Below, piece after piece: positions 1 through 8,219 of a stretch of 64,000 bases of DNA. A program made the position numbers and the translations under genes. The DNA is taken from NCBI RefSeq assembly GCF_023703325.1, contig NZ_JAMQGM010000015.1, positions 1 through 64,000 on the forward strand, given 5' to 3'. The notes under the pieces are model-generated. The model was given only the letters and a program-made list of their open reading frames with translations. It was not told the origin of the DNA and ran no database searches. Origin of the DNA: Streptomyces meridianus. Lineage in GTDB: Bacteria; Actinomycetota; Actinomycetes; Streptomycetales; Streptomycetaceae. How positions within the stretch are numbered: the stretch's first letter is position 1; every line of letters begins with the position of its first letter.

Positions 1-260
1 GGGTGCGCGCCGAGCTGGGCTATGCGGGTGAGGACCCCGAGGACGTCGAGGGCATGTTCGCGCTGAAGTACCGCGGAGCCCGTTTCTCGCTCGGCTACGG
101 TGCGTGCCCGGACCTGGAGGACCGGGCCAAGATCGCCGACCTCCTGGAGCCCGGGCGCATCGGCGTCGAGCTGTCGGAGGAGTTCCAGCTGCACCCCGAA
201 CAGTCCACCGACGCGATCGTCATCCACCACCCCGAAGCCAAATACTTCAACGCTCGGTAA
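1..260 (+). CDS. metH: Cobalamin-dependent methionine synthase, C-terminal end (partial)
   Basis: This is the last ~86 residues of a gene that begins outside the window. The readable stretch ends with GVELSEEF, EQSTDAIVIHHPEAKYF and a TAA stop at 258-260. This matches the end of the S-adenosylmethionine-binding reactivation domain of MetH, which re-methylates oxidised cob(II)alamin using SAM. The full enzyme is about 1,200 residues and transfers a methyl group from methyltetrahydrofolate to homocysteine in the cytoplasm. The catalytic homocysteine, folate and B12 domains cannot be seen here. A hairpin terminator follows directly, so this is the end of its transcript. Identification rests on the conserved EQST...HHPEAKYF tail and is fairly secure. 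Confidence 0.88.
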   Translation, partial: VRAELGYAGEDPEDVEGMFALKYRGARFSLGYGACPDLEDRAKIADLLEPGRIGVELSEEFQLHPEQSTDAIVIHHPEAKYFNAR

Positions 261-291
261 CCATCGGACGTACACTTGTCGATCCGGCAAA

Positions 292-327
292 GGCCGGCCG
301 CCTTCCCTCAGAGGAAAGCGGCCGGCC
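292..327 (+). terminator. Hairpin terminator after metH
   Basis: Arms GGCCGGCCGC (292-301) and GCGGCCGGCC (318-327) pair perfectly. Further pairing inside (303-306 with 313-316) shortens the loop. It has no U-run, as is usual in Streptomyces. It separates metH from the HAD gene. Confidence 0.75.
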
Positions 328-366
328 CTTCGTCCCCATGGGGCTCCACTGACGAAAGGGGCACGG

Positions 367-1059
367 ATGACCAGCAGCATTCCAGCAATCCGCACCCGTA
401 CGGCCGAGGGATCGGCGCTGCAAGCCGTGCTCCTTGACATGGACGGCACGCTGGTCGACACCGAGGGCTTCTGGTGGGACGCCGAGGTCGAGATCTTCGC
501 GGAACTCGGACACGAGCTGTCCGAGGAGCACCGGGAAATCGTGGTCGGCGGCCCGATGACCCGCAGTGCTTCGTACCTCATCCACGCCACCGGGGCGGAC
601 ATCACCCTGCCCGAGCTGACGGTGCTCCTCAACAAGCGGTTCGAGGAACTGATCACCCGGGGCGTGCCCCTGATGCCGGGCGCAGCCCGGCTGCTGGCCG
701 AGCTCGCCGCACACCGGATCCCGGCCGCCCTGGTGTCCGCGTCCCACCGGCGCATCATCGACCTGGTGCTGCAGTCCCTCGGCCCGGAGAACTTCGCCTT
801 CACGCTGGCCGGTGACGAGCTGGAGCGCACCAAGCCCCATCCGGACCCGTACCTGCTGGCCGCGGCACGTCTCGGTGCCGAGCCGTCACGTTGCGTGGTC
901 GTGGAGGACACGGCGACGGGCGTGGCGGCCGGTGAGTCGGCGGGGTGCGCGGTGGTCGCCGTACCGTCGGTCGTGCCGATCGAGCCGGTCGGTGACCGCA
1001 GAGTCGTCGGCTCCTTGGAAGAAGTGGATCTCGCGCTGCTGCGGGCACTCGTCAGCTGA
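367..1059 (+). CDS. HAD-superfamily phosphatase, beta-phosphoglucomutase/gph-like
   Basis: A 230-residue protein of the haloacid dehalogenase superfamily, subclass with an alpha-helical cap. The nucleophile motif LLDMDGTLVD gives Asp24 and Asp26. Motif II is VSAS near residue 119, motif III is the KPHPDPYLLAA region, and motif IV is VVVEDTATGV. Members hydrolyse phosphate from small sugars or nucleotides, or act as phosphosugar mutases; the substrate cannot be told from sequence. The start at 367 follows GAAAGGGGCACGG, a good ribosome site, and any longer reading frame would run through the metH terminator. It stands alone between metH and a long intergenic region. Confidence 0.85.
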   Translation: MTSSIPAIRTRTAEGSALQAVLLDMDGTLVDTEGFWWDAEVEIFAELGHELSEEHREIVVGGPMTRSASYLIHATGADITLPELTVLLNKRFEELITRGVPLMPGAARLLAELAAHRIPAALVSASHRRIIDLVLQSLGPENFAFTLAGDELERTKPHPDPYLLAAARLGAEPSRCVVVEDTATGVAAGESAGCAVVAVPSVVPIEPVGDRRVVGSLEEVDLALLRALVS

Positions 1060-1490
1060 AAGCGGCGGAGCGCGCACGGAGCGTGGGCGCATGAAGCCGG
1101 GGGGAACTCTGGGCGGCAGGCCGTTCATTGTGCGTGACGAACGAATCAGCTTAGCTGCACAAAACCATCACACGGGCAATTGAGTGAGGTTTATCACCCA
1201 CCCAGGGATCGACAGGAGTTGCGGGCGCTGTTCTCGTGCGCATTTTTGCGCCGGCCGATGCTGCCTCTTGTCCGCTTGTGTGAGGGAGTGCGGCAAACGC
1301 TCCGGCGTCCACGAAGTGGACATCCCGTGGCGGCGGTCCGCAGGCGGGTCCCGTCCGCCCCGAGCCCGTTCCGGGATCGATGGCTGTTCCCACTAATCTC
1401 GTGCCGAGAAACTTCGCCCTCACCCCTGTGACCTGTACGCCCACGTCGGTACGGTCCCGGGACCGATATCTCTGCAGGAGATCACCGACG
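1060..1490 (+). other. 431-bp intergenic region upstream of the binding-protein pair
   Basis: No convincing gene is present. The part around 1140-1200 is unusually A+T-rich for this genome (AATCAGCTTAGC, AAAACCATCAC, GGTTTATCACC) and probably holds the promoter of the downstream lipoprotein gene. Near the gene is a 14-bp perfect palindrome (1452-1465). The open frames here in both directions lack ribosome sites and look like chance frames. Confidence 0.5.
1452..1465. promoter_or_regulatory. 14-bp palindrome upstream of lipoprotein gene
   Basis: CGGTCCCGGGACCG is a perfect palindrome ending 25 bases before the ATG at 1491, within the expected leader. It could be an operator or a small RNA hairpin; nothing identifies the binding protein. 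Confidence 0.3.
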
Positions 1491-3092
1491 ATGAATCGCA
1501 AGACCTTGGTGCTGCCGGTCGTGATGGGCATGCTGGCTCCCGTACTCGCGGGTTGCGGTGGATCGGACGCGGCCGAGGGCGCTGCTCCCATAGTCGTCGG
1601 GACGACGGACCAGTTCTCCGCGGTCCCGGAAGCTCCCGCCCCCTTCGACCCCGCGCAGTCCTACGACGCCGCCTCGTGGAACATCCTGCGCAACACGTTC
1701 CAGACGCTCATGCGGCTTCCCCGATCCGGCGGCGACCCGGTGCCCGAGGCGGCCACCAGGTGCGGTTTCTCCGACCGCCGCAACGAGCAGTACCGCTGCA
1801 CTCTGCGCAGCGGGCTCAAGTTCGCCAACGGCCATGCCCTCACCTCCGAGGACGTGAAGTTCTCGGTCGACCGGATCCTCAACATCAAGTACGAGAACGG
1901 CCCGATCGGCCTCCTCTCCAACATCGACGAGGTGGAGACGCCGTCCGCTCGGGAAGTGGTCTTCCACCTCAAGAGCCCCGACGCGACGTTCCCGCACAAG
2001 CTCGCCACTCCGGCCGCCTCGATCATGGACAGCGAGGTCTACGACGAGGGCGCTCTGCGCAAGGGCTACGACGTCGACGGATCCGGTCCCTACCGGCTCA
2101 AGACCCGTATCGGCGATGGCCGTGTCCTGAGCGCGGTGTTCACCAGGAACCCGCACTACAAGGGCGGGCTCAAGATCAAGAACAACAAGATCGAAATGCG
2201 GTTCCTGTCCGACTCCGGGGCGATGGAGAGCGCCCTGAAGAAGGGCGAGATCGACATGATGACGCGCACCATGTCGCCGGACCAGGTGCGCCGTTTCGAC
2301 CTGAGCACCGACGAGGAGATCGAACTCGTCGAGATGCCCGGCCAGGAGATCCGCTACCTCGCCTTCAACACCGATGACAAGGTCGTGGGCCGCAAGGCGG
2401 TCCGCCAGGCGATGGCCCAGCTCATCGACCGTCAGGCACTCGTGCGTGACGTCTACGCGCGCACGGCCAAGCCGCTCTACTCGATCGTGCCGACGAGCGT
2501 CGGCTCACACGTCAACTCGTTCTACAACAAGTACGGCGAGCCCGACGCGAACGCAGCCCGCGCGATCCTGCGCCGGGCGGGCATCTCGACCCCGGTGAAG
2601 CTGACCCTCAGCTACACCACCGACCACTACGGCTCTGCCACGGCCAAGGAGTTCAAGACCCTCCAGTCGCAGCTCAACCGCGGTGGACTCTTCGACGTCT
2701 CGATCCAGGGCGTGCCGTGGACGAAGTTCCGGGCCGGCCAGGCCAAGCGCTCCTACGGCGTCTACGGTATGGGCTGGTTCCCGGACTTCCCGGACGCCGA
2801 CAACTTCACCGACCCCTTCTTCGGCAAGGACAACTTCCTCCACAGCCCCTACCGCAACAGCACGATCCAGTCGCGGCTGATCCCGCGCACGCGGCAGGAG
2901 GCCGAGCGGACCGCCGCCGCCGACAACTTCAAGAAGATCCAGGACATCGTCGCCGAGGACGTGCCGGTGCTGCCGCTGTGGCAGGGCCAGCAGTACGTCG
3001 CCGCGCGCGGGGACGTCACGGGCCTGGAGTGGGCGCTCAACTCCGCTTCGGTGCTCCAGCTGTGGGAGCTGGACCGCAGCGTTCCCGGCTGA
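1491..3092 (+). CDS. Extracellular solute-binding lipoprotein, family 5 (oligopeptide/dipeptide type)
   Basis: A 533-residue SBP_bac_5 protein. The N-terminus is a lipoprotein signal peptide with lipobox LAGC, Cys22 being the lipidation site, so it is anchored to the outer face of the membrane. Family signatures are LRSGLKFANGH..TSEDVKFSVDRI and the C-terminal PVLPLWQGQQYVA. The start at 1491 is chosen because AGGAG sits 10 bases upstream and the signal peptide begins at once; a longer in-frame start at 1380 would bury the signal peptide. Such proteins deliver peptides or similar solutes to ABC permeases. No permease or ATPase gene lies nearby. The next gene is a close paralogue, which indicates tandem duplication. 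Confidence 0.9.
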   Translation: MNRKTLVLPVVMGMLAPVLAGCGGSDAAEGAAPIVVGTTDQFSAVPEAPAPFDPAQSYDAASWNILRNTFQTLMRLPRSGGDPVPEAATRCGFSDRRNEQYRCTLRSGLKFANGHALTSEDVKFSVDRILNIKYENGPIGLLSNIDEVETPSAREVVFHLKSPDATFPHKLATPAASIMDSEVYDEGALRKGYDVDGSGPYRLKTRIGDGRVLSAVFTRNPHYKGGLKIKNNKIEMRFLSDSGAMESALKKGEIDMMTRTMSPDQVRRFDLSTDEEIELVEMPGQEIRYLAFNTDDKVVGRKAVRQAMAQLIDRQALVRDVYARTAKPLYSIVPTSVGSHVNSFYNKYGEPDANAARAILRRAGISTPVKLTLSYTTDHYGSATAKEFKTLQSQLNRGGLFDVSIQGVPWTKFRAGQAKRSYGVYGMGWFPDFPDADNFTDPFFGKDNFLHSPYRNSTIQSRLIPRTRQEAERTAAADNFKKIQDIVAEDVPVLPLWQGQQYVAARGDVTGLEWALNSASVLQLWELDRSVPG

Positions 3093-3204
3093 TCCCGGGC
3101 CGCTGGCGGGGGCCGATCGACCGCAGGCCGGTGACGTCCGAGCGCACCGGTCTGCGGAAGCAGGACCGGCAGGCAATCGAAACAATGCGTGAGGACGTGC
3201 ACAC

Positions 3205-4797
3205 GTGAGGAAACGTCACCAGTGGCTCGCCGCCCCCCTCGGAGCAGGGCTTGCGGCCGGACTGCTGACGGGATGCGGCTCCGACGAGGCGGACCGGCCC
3301 GGCAAGGGGCTGCCGATCGTCATGGGGATGACGGACAAGGTGCTGGCCACCGACCCCGCATCCGGTTACGACCCGGCGTCATGGCTGCTGTTCAACAACG
3401 TCTTCCAGTCACTGATGAGCTTCCCGCGCGGAGGAACCACTCCCCAGCCGGAAGCGGCGGAGCGCTGCGGATTCACCGACAAGAAGAGCACTACCTACCG
3501 CTGCGTCCTGCGGGACGGCCTGAAGTTCAGCAACGGTGACGAACTCACGTCGAAGGACGTCAAGTACTCCTTCGACCGGACCCTGCGGATCGACGACAAG
3601 AACGGCCCGGCCGTCATGCTCACGTCGATCCGCAACATCACCGCGCCCGACGCGAAGACCGTGGTCTTCCACCTGAAGACGCCGGACGCCACCCTGCCGC
3701 AGAAGATCGCATCGGGCGCAGGCTCCATCGTCGACCACCGGGAGTACCCGGCCGGCCGGCTGCGCGAGGACGGCAAGGCCGTCGGATCCGGCGTGTACCG
3801 GATGAAGTCGTTCGACGACAAGAAGGCCGTCTTCACCGTCAACCCCGGGTACAAGGGCACCGCCAAGGTCCAGAACTCGGGCATGACGATGAAGTTCTTC
3901 TCCAGCCGGTCGGCCCTCAAGAAGGCCGTGGAGGACGGGTCCGTCGACCTCGCGTACCGCGGCCTCGCCACGAAGGACATCGCCCGGCTCGACTCGGCCG
4001 ACACCGGCGGGGACGAACGCCTCGAGGTCGTCGACGGCAGCAGCGCCGAGGTCCAGCACCTGGTGTTCAACCTGCGGCACCCCGTCGCCGGAAACCCGGG
4101 GGTGCGCAAGGCCATCGCCTATCTCGTCGACCGCAGCGCCCTGGTGCGGGACGTGTACAAGCGCACGGCCAAGCCGCTCTACTCGATCGTTCCGGCCGGC
4201 ATCGCCGGCCACAACACCGCCTTCTTCGACAAGTACGGCGACCGGCCGCAGCCGGCCAAGGCGGCCGCGGCGCTGCGCAGTGCGGGCATCTCCGGCAAGG
4301 TCAAGCTCACCCTGTGGGCCACCCCGGTCCGGTACGGCCCGGACACCGTGCCCGGCTTCCGCGAACTCGCCCAGCAGCTCAACAGCAGCGGTCTCTTCGA
4401 CGTCGACGTCAAAAGTGTCCCCCTCGACACGTACGAGAAGGGCATCGAGAAGGGCCGCTACGGCGCCTACGTCAAGGGCTGGGTGCCGGACTACCCGGAT
4501 CCGGACAACTTCACCGCGCCCTTCTTCGGTGAGGGCAACGTGCTGTCCAACCACTACAGCTCGCGGCGCATCGTCGACCAGATCCTCCCGGCCACGGCCG
4601 CCGAGGCGGACCGGGCGGCGACCGGGCCGGCCTTCGACGAACTGCAGAACACCGTTGCCGACGACGTGCCCATGCTGCCGCTGTGGCAGGGCAGGCAGTA
4701 CGCCGTGGCCGGCCCGGACATCTCCGGTCTCGAGTGGACCCTGGACCCCTCGACGGTCTTCCGGTTCTGGGAGATCAGCAAGAGCAGCGAGGATTAA
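3205..4797 (+). CDS. Extracellular solute-binding lipoprotein, family 5, paralogue of preceding gene
   Basis: A 530-residue SBP_bac_5 lipoprotein with signal peptide and lipobox LTGC (Cys24). It aligns with the preceding protein along its whole length: AERCGFTDKK, SKDVKYSFDRT, RTAKPLYSIVP, GWVPDYPDPDNF and PMLPLWQGRQYAV all have counterparts there. The GTG at 3205 has GAGG 11 bases upstream; a 112-base gap separates the genes, so co-transcription is likely. Function is inferred only as substrate capture for an ABC importer encoded elsewhere. The left arm of a long-spaced inverted repeat begins on the last two bases of its stop codon. Confidence 0.9.
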   Translation: MRKRHQWLAAPLGAGLAAGLLTGCGSDEADRPGKGLPIVMGMTDKVLATDPASGYDPASWLLFNNVFQSLMSFPRGGTTPQPEAAERCGFTDKKSTTYRCVLRDGLKFSNGDELTSKDVKYSFDRTLRIDDKNGPAVMLTSIRNITAPDAKTVVFHLKTPDATLPQKIASGAGSIVDHREYPAGRLREDGKAVGSGVYRMKSFDDKKAVFTVNPGYKGTAKVQNSGMTMKFFSSRSALKKAVEDGSVDLAYRGLATKDIARLDSADTGGDERLEVVDGSSAEVQHLVFNLRHPVAGNPGVRKAIAYLVDRSALVRDVYKRTAKPLYSIVPAGIAGHNTAFFDKYGDRPQPAKAAAALRSAGISGKVKLTLWATPVRYGPDTVPGFRELAQQLNSSGLFDVDVKSVPLDTYEKGIEKGRYGAYVKGWVPDYPDPDNFTAPFFGEGNVLSNHYSSRRIVDQILPATAAEADRAATGPAFDELQNTVADDVPMLPLWQGRQYAVAGPDISGLEWTLDPSTVFRFWEISKSSED

Positions 4798-4970
4798 GGC
4801 TTGTTGTGAATGGAGCGTCGTCCGCCCCTGGGGCGGGGGCTGCGGCGTCTGGTGCGTGCAGCCGCAAGGCGGAGAGCCGGCCTCGTAGCGGGCTACTCGG
4901 ACGATGCGTCAACGCAGCGGATGTGCGTGCCGGGCGCCGCGAGCCAGACGGGACTTTCACAACACGCCTT
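4796..4970. repeat. Possible MITE-like element: 15-bp imperfect inverted repeats 175 bp apart end to end
   Basis: AAGGCTTGTTGTGAA (4796-4810) and TTCACAACACGCCTT (4956-4970) are inverted repeats matching at 14 of 15 positions. The ~145 bases between contain no credible gene. Size and terminal repeats resemble a miniature inverted-repeat element or insertion-sequence remnant. A clear target-site duplication is not seen, which weakens this reading. Confidence 0.35.
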
Positions 4971-4994
4971 GGACGCCGGGCCACGTGTGCGTCG

Positions 4995-5025
4995 GCTGCC
5001 CCGGGTGAGAGGCGCCCGGGGCAGC
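4995..5025. terminator. Bidirectional hairpin terminator between convergent genes
   Basis: GCTGCCCCGGG (4995-5005) and CCCGGGGCAGC (5015-5025) form a perfect 11-bp stem with a 9-base loop. It lies between the lipoprotein gene (+) and the response regulator (-), serving both. Confidence 0.75.
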
Positions 5026-5082
5026 TCCCTGCTCGGCCCGCTGCCCGGCCCTGCTCCGTGCCCGTCCGTCAGGGCCCGCAGA

Positions 5083-5754
5083 TCACTCGGCCCCGGGGCG
5101 CACCAGCCCGCTCTCGTAGGCGTGCACCGTAGCCTGCACCCGGTCGCGCAGCCCGAGCTTGTTCAGGACGTGTCCCACGTGCGTCTTCACCGTCGTCTCG
5201 CTGACGAACAGCTCCGCCGCGATCTCGGCGTTCGACAGCCCCCGGGCGACCAGCCTCAGCACCTCGACCTCCCGCTCTGTCAGCGTGTGCAGGGCGTTCG
5301 GTACCGGATCCTCGCCGGACGGCAGTTTCCCCGCGTACTTGTCGAGCAGCCGGCGAGTGACGCTCGGCGCGAGCATCGCCTCGCCTGCTGCGACGACCCG
5401 GAGCGCCTGGACGAGTTCCTGGGCCGGAGCGTCCTTGAGCAGGAAACCGCTGGCTCCCGCCCGCAGGGCGTCCACGACGTACTCGTCGAGGTCGAAGGTG
5501 GTCAGAACGAGGACCTTGGCCGGCCCGTCCCTGCCTGGCCCGGTGATCTGCCGGGTGGCTTCGACCCCGTCCATGCGTGGCATGCGGATGTCCATCAGGA
5601 CGACATCCGGCTGCAGCGCCCGCACCTGTTCCACGGCCTGCTGCCCGTCACCGGCCTCGCCCACCACCACGAGATCCGGCTCGGCCTCCAGGATCATCCG
5701 GAATCCGGTGCGCAACAGCGGCTGGTCGTCGACCAGCAGAACCCGGGTCGCCAC
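5083..5754 (-). CDS. Orphan NarL/FixJ-family response regulator
   Basis: A 223-residue two-domain regulator. The N-terminal receiver carries acidic pocket DDQ, phospho-acceptor Asp in LMDIRMP (about residue 54) and a conserved Lys in FLLKDAP. The C-terminal LuxR-type helix-turn-helix reads LTEREVEVLRLVARGLSNAEI..VSETTVKTH. Phosphorylation would promote dimerisation and DNA binding. Such regulators normally sit beside a histidine kinase, but the upstream neighbour is a nuclease and no kinase is within about 40 kb in this window. Partner and targets are unknown. Confidence 0.92.
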   Translation of the reverse strand: MATRVLLVDDQPLLRTGFRMILEAEPDLVVVGEAGDGQQAVEQVRALQPDVVLMDIRMPRMDGVEATRQITGPGRDGPAKVLVLTTFDLDEYVVDALRAGASGFLLKDAPAQELVQALRVVAAGEAMLAPSVTRRLLDKYAGKLPSGEDPVPNALHTLTEREVEVLRLVARGLSNAEIAAELFVSETTVKTHVGHVLNKLGLRDRVQATVHAYESGLVRPGAE

Positions 5755-5766
5755 GGCGTTCCCCCC

Positions 5767-6789
5767 TCACCTTTGCTGGAGCGGGTCCATTCTGCCCCGC
5801 TCGCCGGGCACCGGGTCAACGGGTCCTGACGGAGCCGGAATCAGCGGCAACTCCCGCCCCGCGACCAGCGGGTAGGGCGGCGGCGTACCGCCGAACTCCG
5901 GGCAGAAGGCCTGGTGCTCGCACCAGCCGCACAGTTTGCTCGGCCGCGGCCGCCAGTCCCCGGTCTCGGTCGCCCTGCGGATGGCTTCCCACAGAGCCAG
6001 CAGCTTGCGTTCCACCGCGAGCAGATCCGACTCCGTGGGGTCGTACGTCAGAACGTCCCCACTGCCGAGATAGACCAGCTGAAGCCGGCGGGGCAGCGCT
6101 CCGCGCAGCCGCCACAGCACCAGTCCGTAGAACTTCATCTGGAACAGCGCGCCGGCCGCGTAGTCGGCTCGCGGCGCCTTGCCCGTCTTGTAGTCGACGA
6201 TGCGCACGTCGCCGGACGGGGAGACGTCGACCCTGTCGATGATCCCGCGCAGGGGCAGGCCCGAGTCCAGCACGGTCTCCACCGCCAGCTCCCGTTCCGC
6301 CGGTTCCAGACGCGTCGGATCCTCCAGCGTGAACCACCGCTCGACGAGCGCCTCGGCCTCGCTCAGCCACTGCGCCAGCCGCTCCGGCGCGACCCCCCCT
6401 CCCGCATCGCCGTCCTCCCCCGCGAAGAGTCCGGCGAGCTCGGGCCGGGACGCCAGCAGCCGTTCCCATTCGCCGGCGACCAGCGCCCGCGCCCGGGGCG
6501 CGGTGCGTTCCGCCGCCGGCGCGTCGAAGAGCCGCTCCAGTACGGCGTGGACCAGCGTCCCCCGAGTGGCCGCAGGGTTGGGTTTCTCCGGCAGCCGGTC
6601 GATCACCCGGAACCGGTAGAGCAGAGGACAGGTCATGAAGTCGCCCGCACGGGACGGGGACAGGGATGTCGGGGCGGTGGGCGCTGTGCGCGCCGTCGGT
6701 GCCTTGGGCGCCGGAACACTCCGGCCGGTCTCCTCGGCCGCGGACGGACCGGCCGAGCCGGCGTCCGGACGCTCGCTGCTGGTTCCCAT
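5767..6789 (-). CDS. RecB-family PD-(D/E)XK exonuclease with Fe-S cluster motif
   Basis: A 340-residue stand-alone nuclease of the RecB/AddB/Cas4 superfamily. The active site is visible as His81 (RGTLVHAVLE), Asp185 (GIIDRVD) and IVDYKTGK with Asp199 and Lys201. One Cys at residue 54 (MTCPLLY) plus Cys287, Cys290 and Cys296 (CGWCEHQAFCPE) form the split four-cysteine [4Fe-4S] staple known from AddB and Cas4. It would act on DNA ends, probably in repair. The first ~42 residues are low-complexity Ala/Pro/Thr, so the true start could lie a little further in. It is 12 bases upstream of the response regulator stop-to-start order on the same strand, yet a functional link is not evident. Confidence 0.88.
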   Translation of the reverse strand: MGTSSERPDAGSAGPSAAEETGRSVPAPKAPTARTAPTAPTSLSPSRAGDFMTCPLLYRFRVIDRLPEKPNPAATRGTLVHAVLERLFDAPAAERTAPRARALVAGEWERLLASRPELAGLFAGEDGDAGGGVAPERLAQWLSEAEALVERWFTLEDPTRLEPAERELAVETVLDSGLPLRGIIDRVDVSPSGDVRIVDYKTGKAPRADYAAGALFQMKFYGLVLWRLRGALPRRLQLVYLGSGDVLTYDPTESDLLAVERKLLALWEAIRRATETGDWRPRPSKLCGWCEHQAFCPEFGGTPPPYPLVAGRELPLIPAPSGPVDPVPGERGRMDPLQQR

Positions 6790-6906
6790 GGGTGATGACC
6801 CTACGGGCAGTCACCGACAACGGGCCGAATACCATCGACACCCGACCGCCTCGTACTGCGATGATCGTGGTGACGGCGCGAGGAACGATCTTGATGAGGG
6901 GACACC

Positions 6907-8154
6907 GTGGACAACAGCGGCGGCAGCGGGAAGCCGCGGTCCGACGACGGGGGAGGGGACCGGGACGACGAGACCGGCAAGCGCGAGCCCACGACCCTCA
7001 GGGGCAGGGGTGGCGGCATCCTCATGGGCCGCCCGTTCGGTGTGCCGGTGTACGTCGCGCCCAGCTGGTTCGTGGTAGCCGCCCTGATCACCTGGGTCTT
7101 CGGCGAACAGCTGGAACGCGTGCTGCCGGAGCTGGGCGGTGCCCGCTACCTCGTCTCGCTCTTCTTCGCCGTGGCGTTCTACGCCTCGGTGCTCGTCCAC
7201 GAGCTGGCCCACACGGTCGCCGCACTCCGCTTCAAGCTGCCCGTCCGGAAGATCCAGCTCCAGTTCTTCGGCGGCATCTCCGAGATCGAAAAGGAATCCG
7301 AGACCCCCGGGCGGGAGTTCGTGCTCGCGTTCGTCGGGCCGCTCCTCTCGCTGGTCCTCTCGGGGGTCTTCCACCTCACGATGCGCCTGGTCGAACCCGG
7401 GACGGTGCCCGGTGTGCTGCTTGCCGGGCTGATGGTCTCCAACCTGATCGTCGCCGCGTTCAACCTGCTGCCCGGGCTGCCGCTGGACGGTGGCCGGATG
7501 CTGCGGGCGTTCGTCTGGAAGCTCAGCGGCAAGCCGATGACGGGCACCGTCGTGGCCGCCTGGGTCGGCCGCGCGCTCGCCGTCACCGTCCTGCTGGGGC
7601 TGCCGATGCTCACGCGCACCGGAGGGCTGGGCGGCACCGGGGACCTCGGCGGGCTCGACACCGTCACCGATGCCCTGCTCGCTGCGATCCTTGCCGGGAT
7701 CATCTGGACCGGCGCCGGCAACAGCCTGCGGATGGCACGGCTGCGCGAGCGGCTGCCCGACCTCAGTGCCCGGACCCTGACCCGCCGCGCCGTTCCCGTC
7801 GAGTCCGCCACTCCGCTCTCCGAGGCGCTGCGCCGCGCCAACCAGGCAGGTGCCCGGGCCCTGGTGGTGGTCGACGGGCAGGGCAACCCGACCGCCCTGG
7901 TCCGCGAGGCCGCGATCGTGGGCGTCCCGGAACACCGCCGCCCCTGGGTCGCGGTGAGCGGTCTGGCACAGGAACTCAAGCCCGGTATGCGGGTCTCGGC
8001 GGAGCTGGCGGGCGAGGACCTGCTGGACACCCTGCGCACCACCCCCGCCACGGAGTACCTCGTCGTGGAGGAAGCGGGCCAGGTCTACGGAGTGCTCTCC
8101 GCGGCCGACGTCGAGCGGGCCTTCGTCGCGGCCATGTCCCGCCGCGGCTCCTGA
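6907..8154 (+). CDS. Site-2 protease family membrane metalloprotease (M50B) with CBS domains
   Basis: A 415-residue polytopic membrane protein. Zinc ligands are HELAH (His98, Glu99, His102), and the third-ligand motif is in FNLLPGLPLDGGRML. A disordered, charged N-terminus of ~40 residues precedes the first membrane segment. The C-terminal ~130 residues form a CBS pair, which usually senses adenine nucleotides. Site-2 proteases cut transmembrane anchors of anti-sigma factors or similar substrates. The GTG start at 6907 has GAGGGG five bases upstream. A second member of this family lies at 30829-31968. Confidence 0.92.
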   Translation: MDNSGGSGKPRSDDGGGDRDDETGKREPTTLRGRGGGILMGRPFGVPVYVAPSWFVVAALITWVFGEQLERVLPELGGARYLVSLFFAVAFYASVLVHELAHTVAALRFKLPVRKIQLQFFGGISEIEKESETPGREFVLAFVGPLLSLVLSGVFHLTMRLVEPGTVPGVLLAGLMVSNLIVAAFNLLPGLPLDGGRMLRAFVWKLSGKPMTGTVVAAWVGRALAVTVLLGLPMLTRTGGLGGTGDLGGLDTVTDALLAAILAGIIWTGAGNSLRMARLRERLPDLSARTLTRRAVPVESATPLSEALRRANQAGARALVVVDGQGNPTALVREAAIVGVPEHRRPWVAVSGLAQELKPGMRVSAELAGEDLLDTLRTTPATEYLVVEEAGQVYGVLSAADVERAFVAAMSRRGS

Positions 8155-8207
8155 CCCTCCCTGAAGCGGGGCCGTTGCCCGCGGTCGGGAGCGACCGACC
8201 CGACCGG

Positions 8208-8213
8208 TAAGCT
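8208..8213 (+). promoter_or_regulatory. -10 box of trmI, leaderless arrangement
   Basis: TAAGCT fits the TANNNT -10 consensus and lies exactly six bases before the ATG at 8220, where no Shine-Dalgarno sequence is present. Transcription would start at or next to the start codon. Confidence 0.55.
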
Positions 8214-8219
8214 GGTCAC

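Noticed and set aside
4810..5829. 339-codon plus-strand frame covering the response regulator
   Set aside because: Opposite a clear NarL-type gene and across a terminator; no domain.
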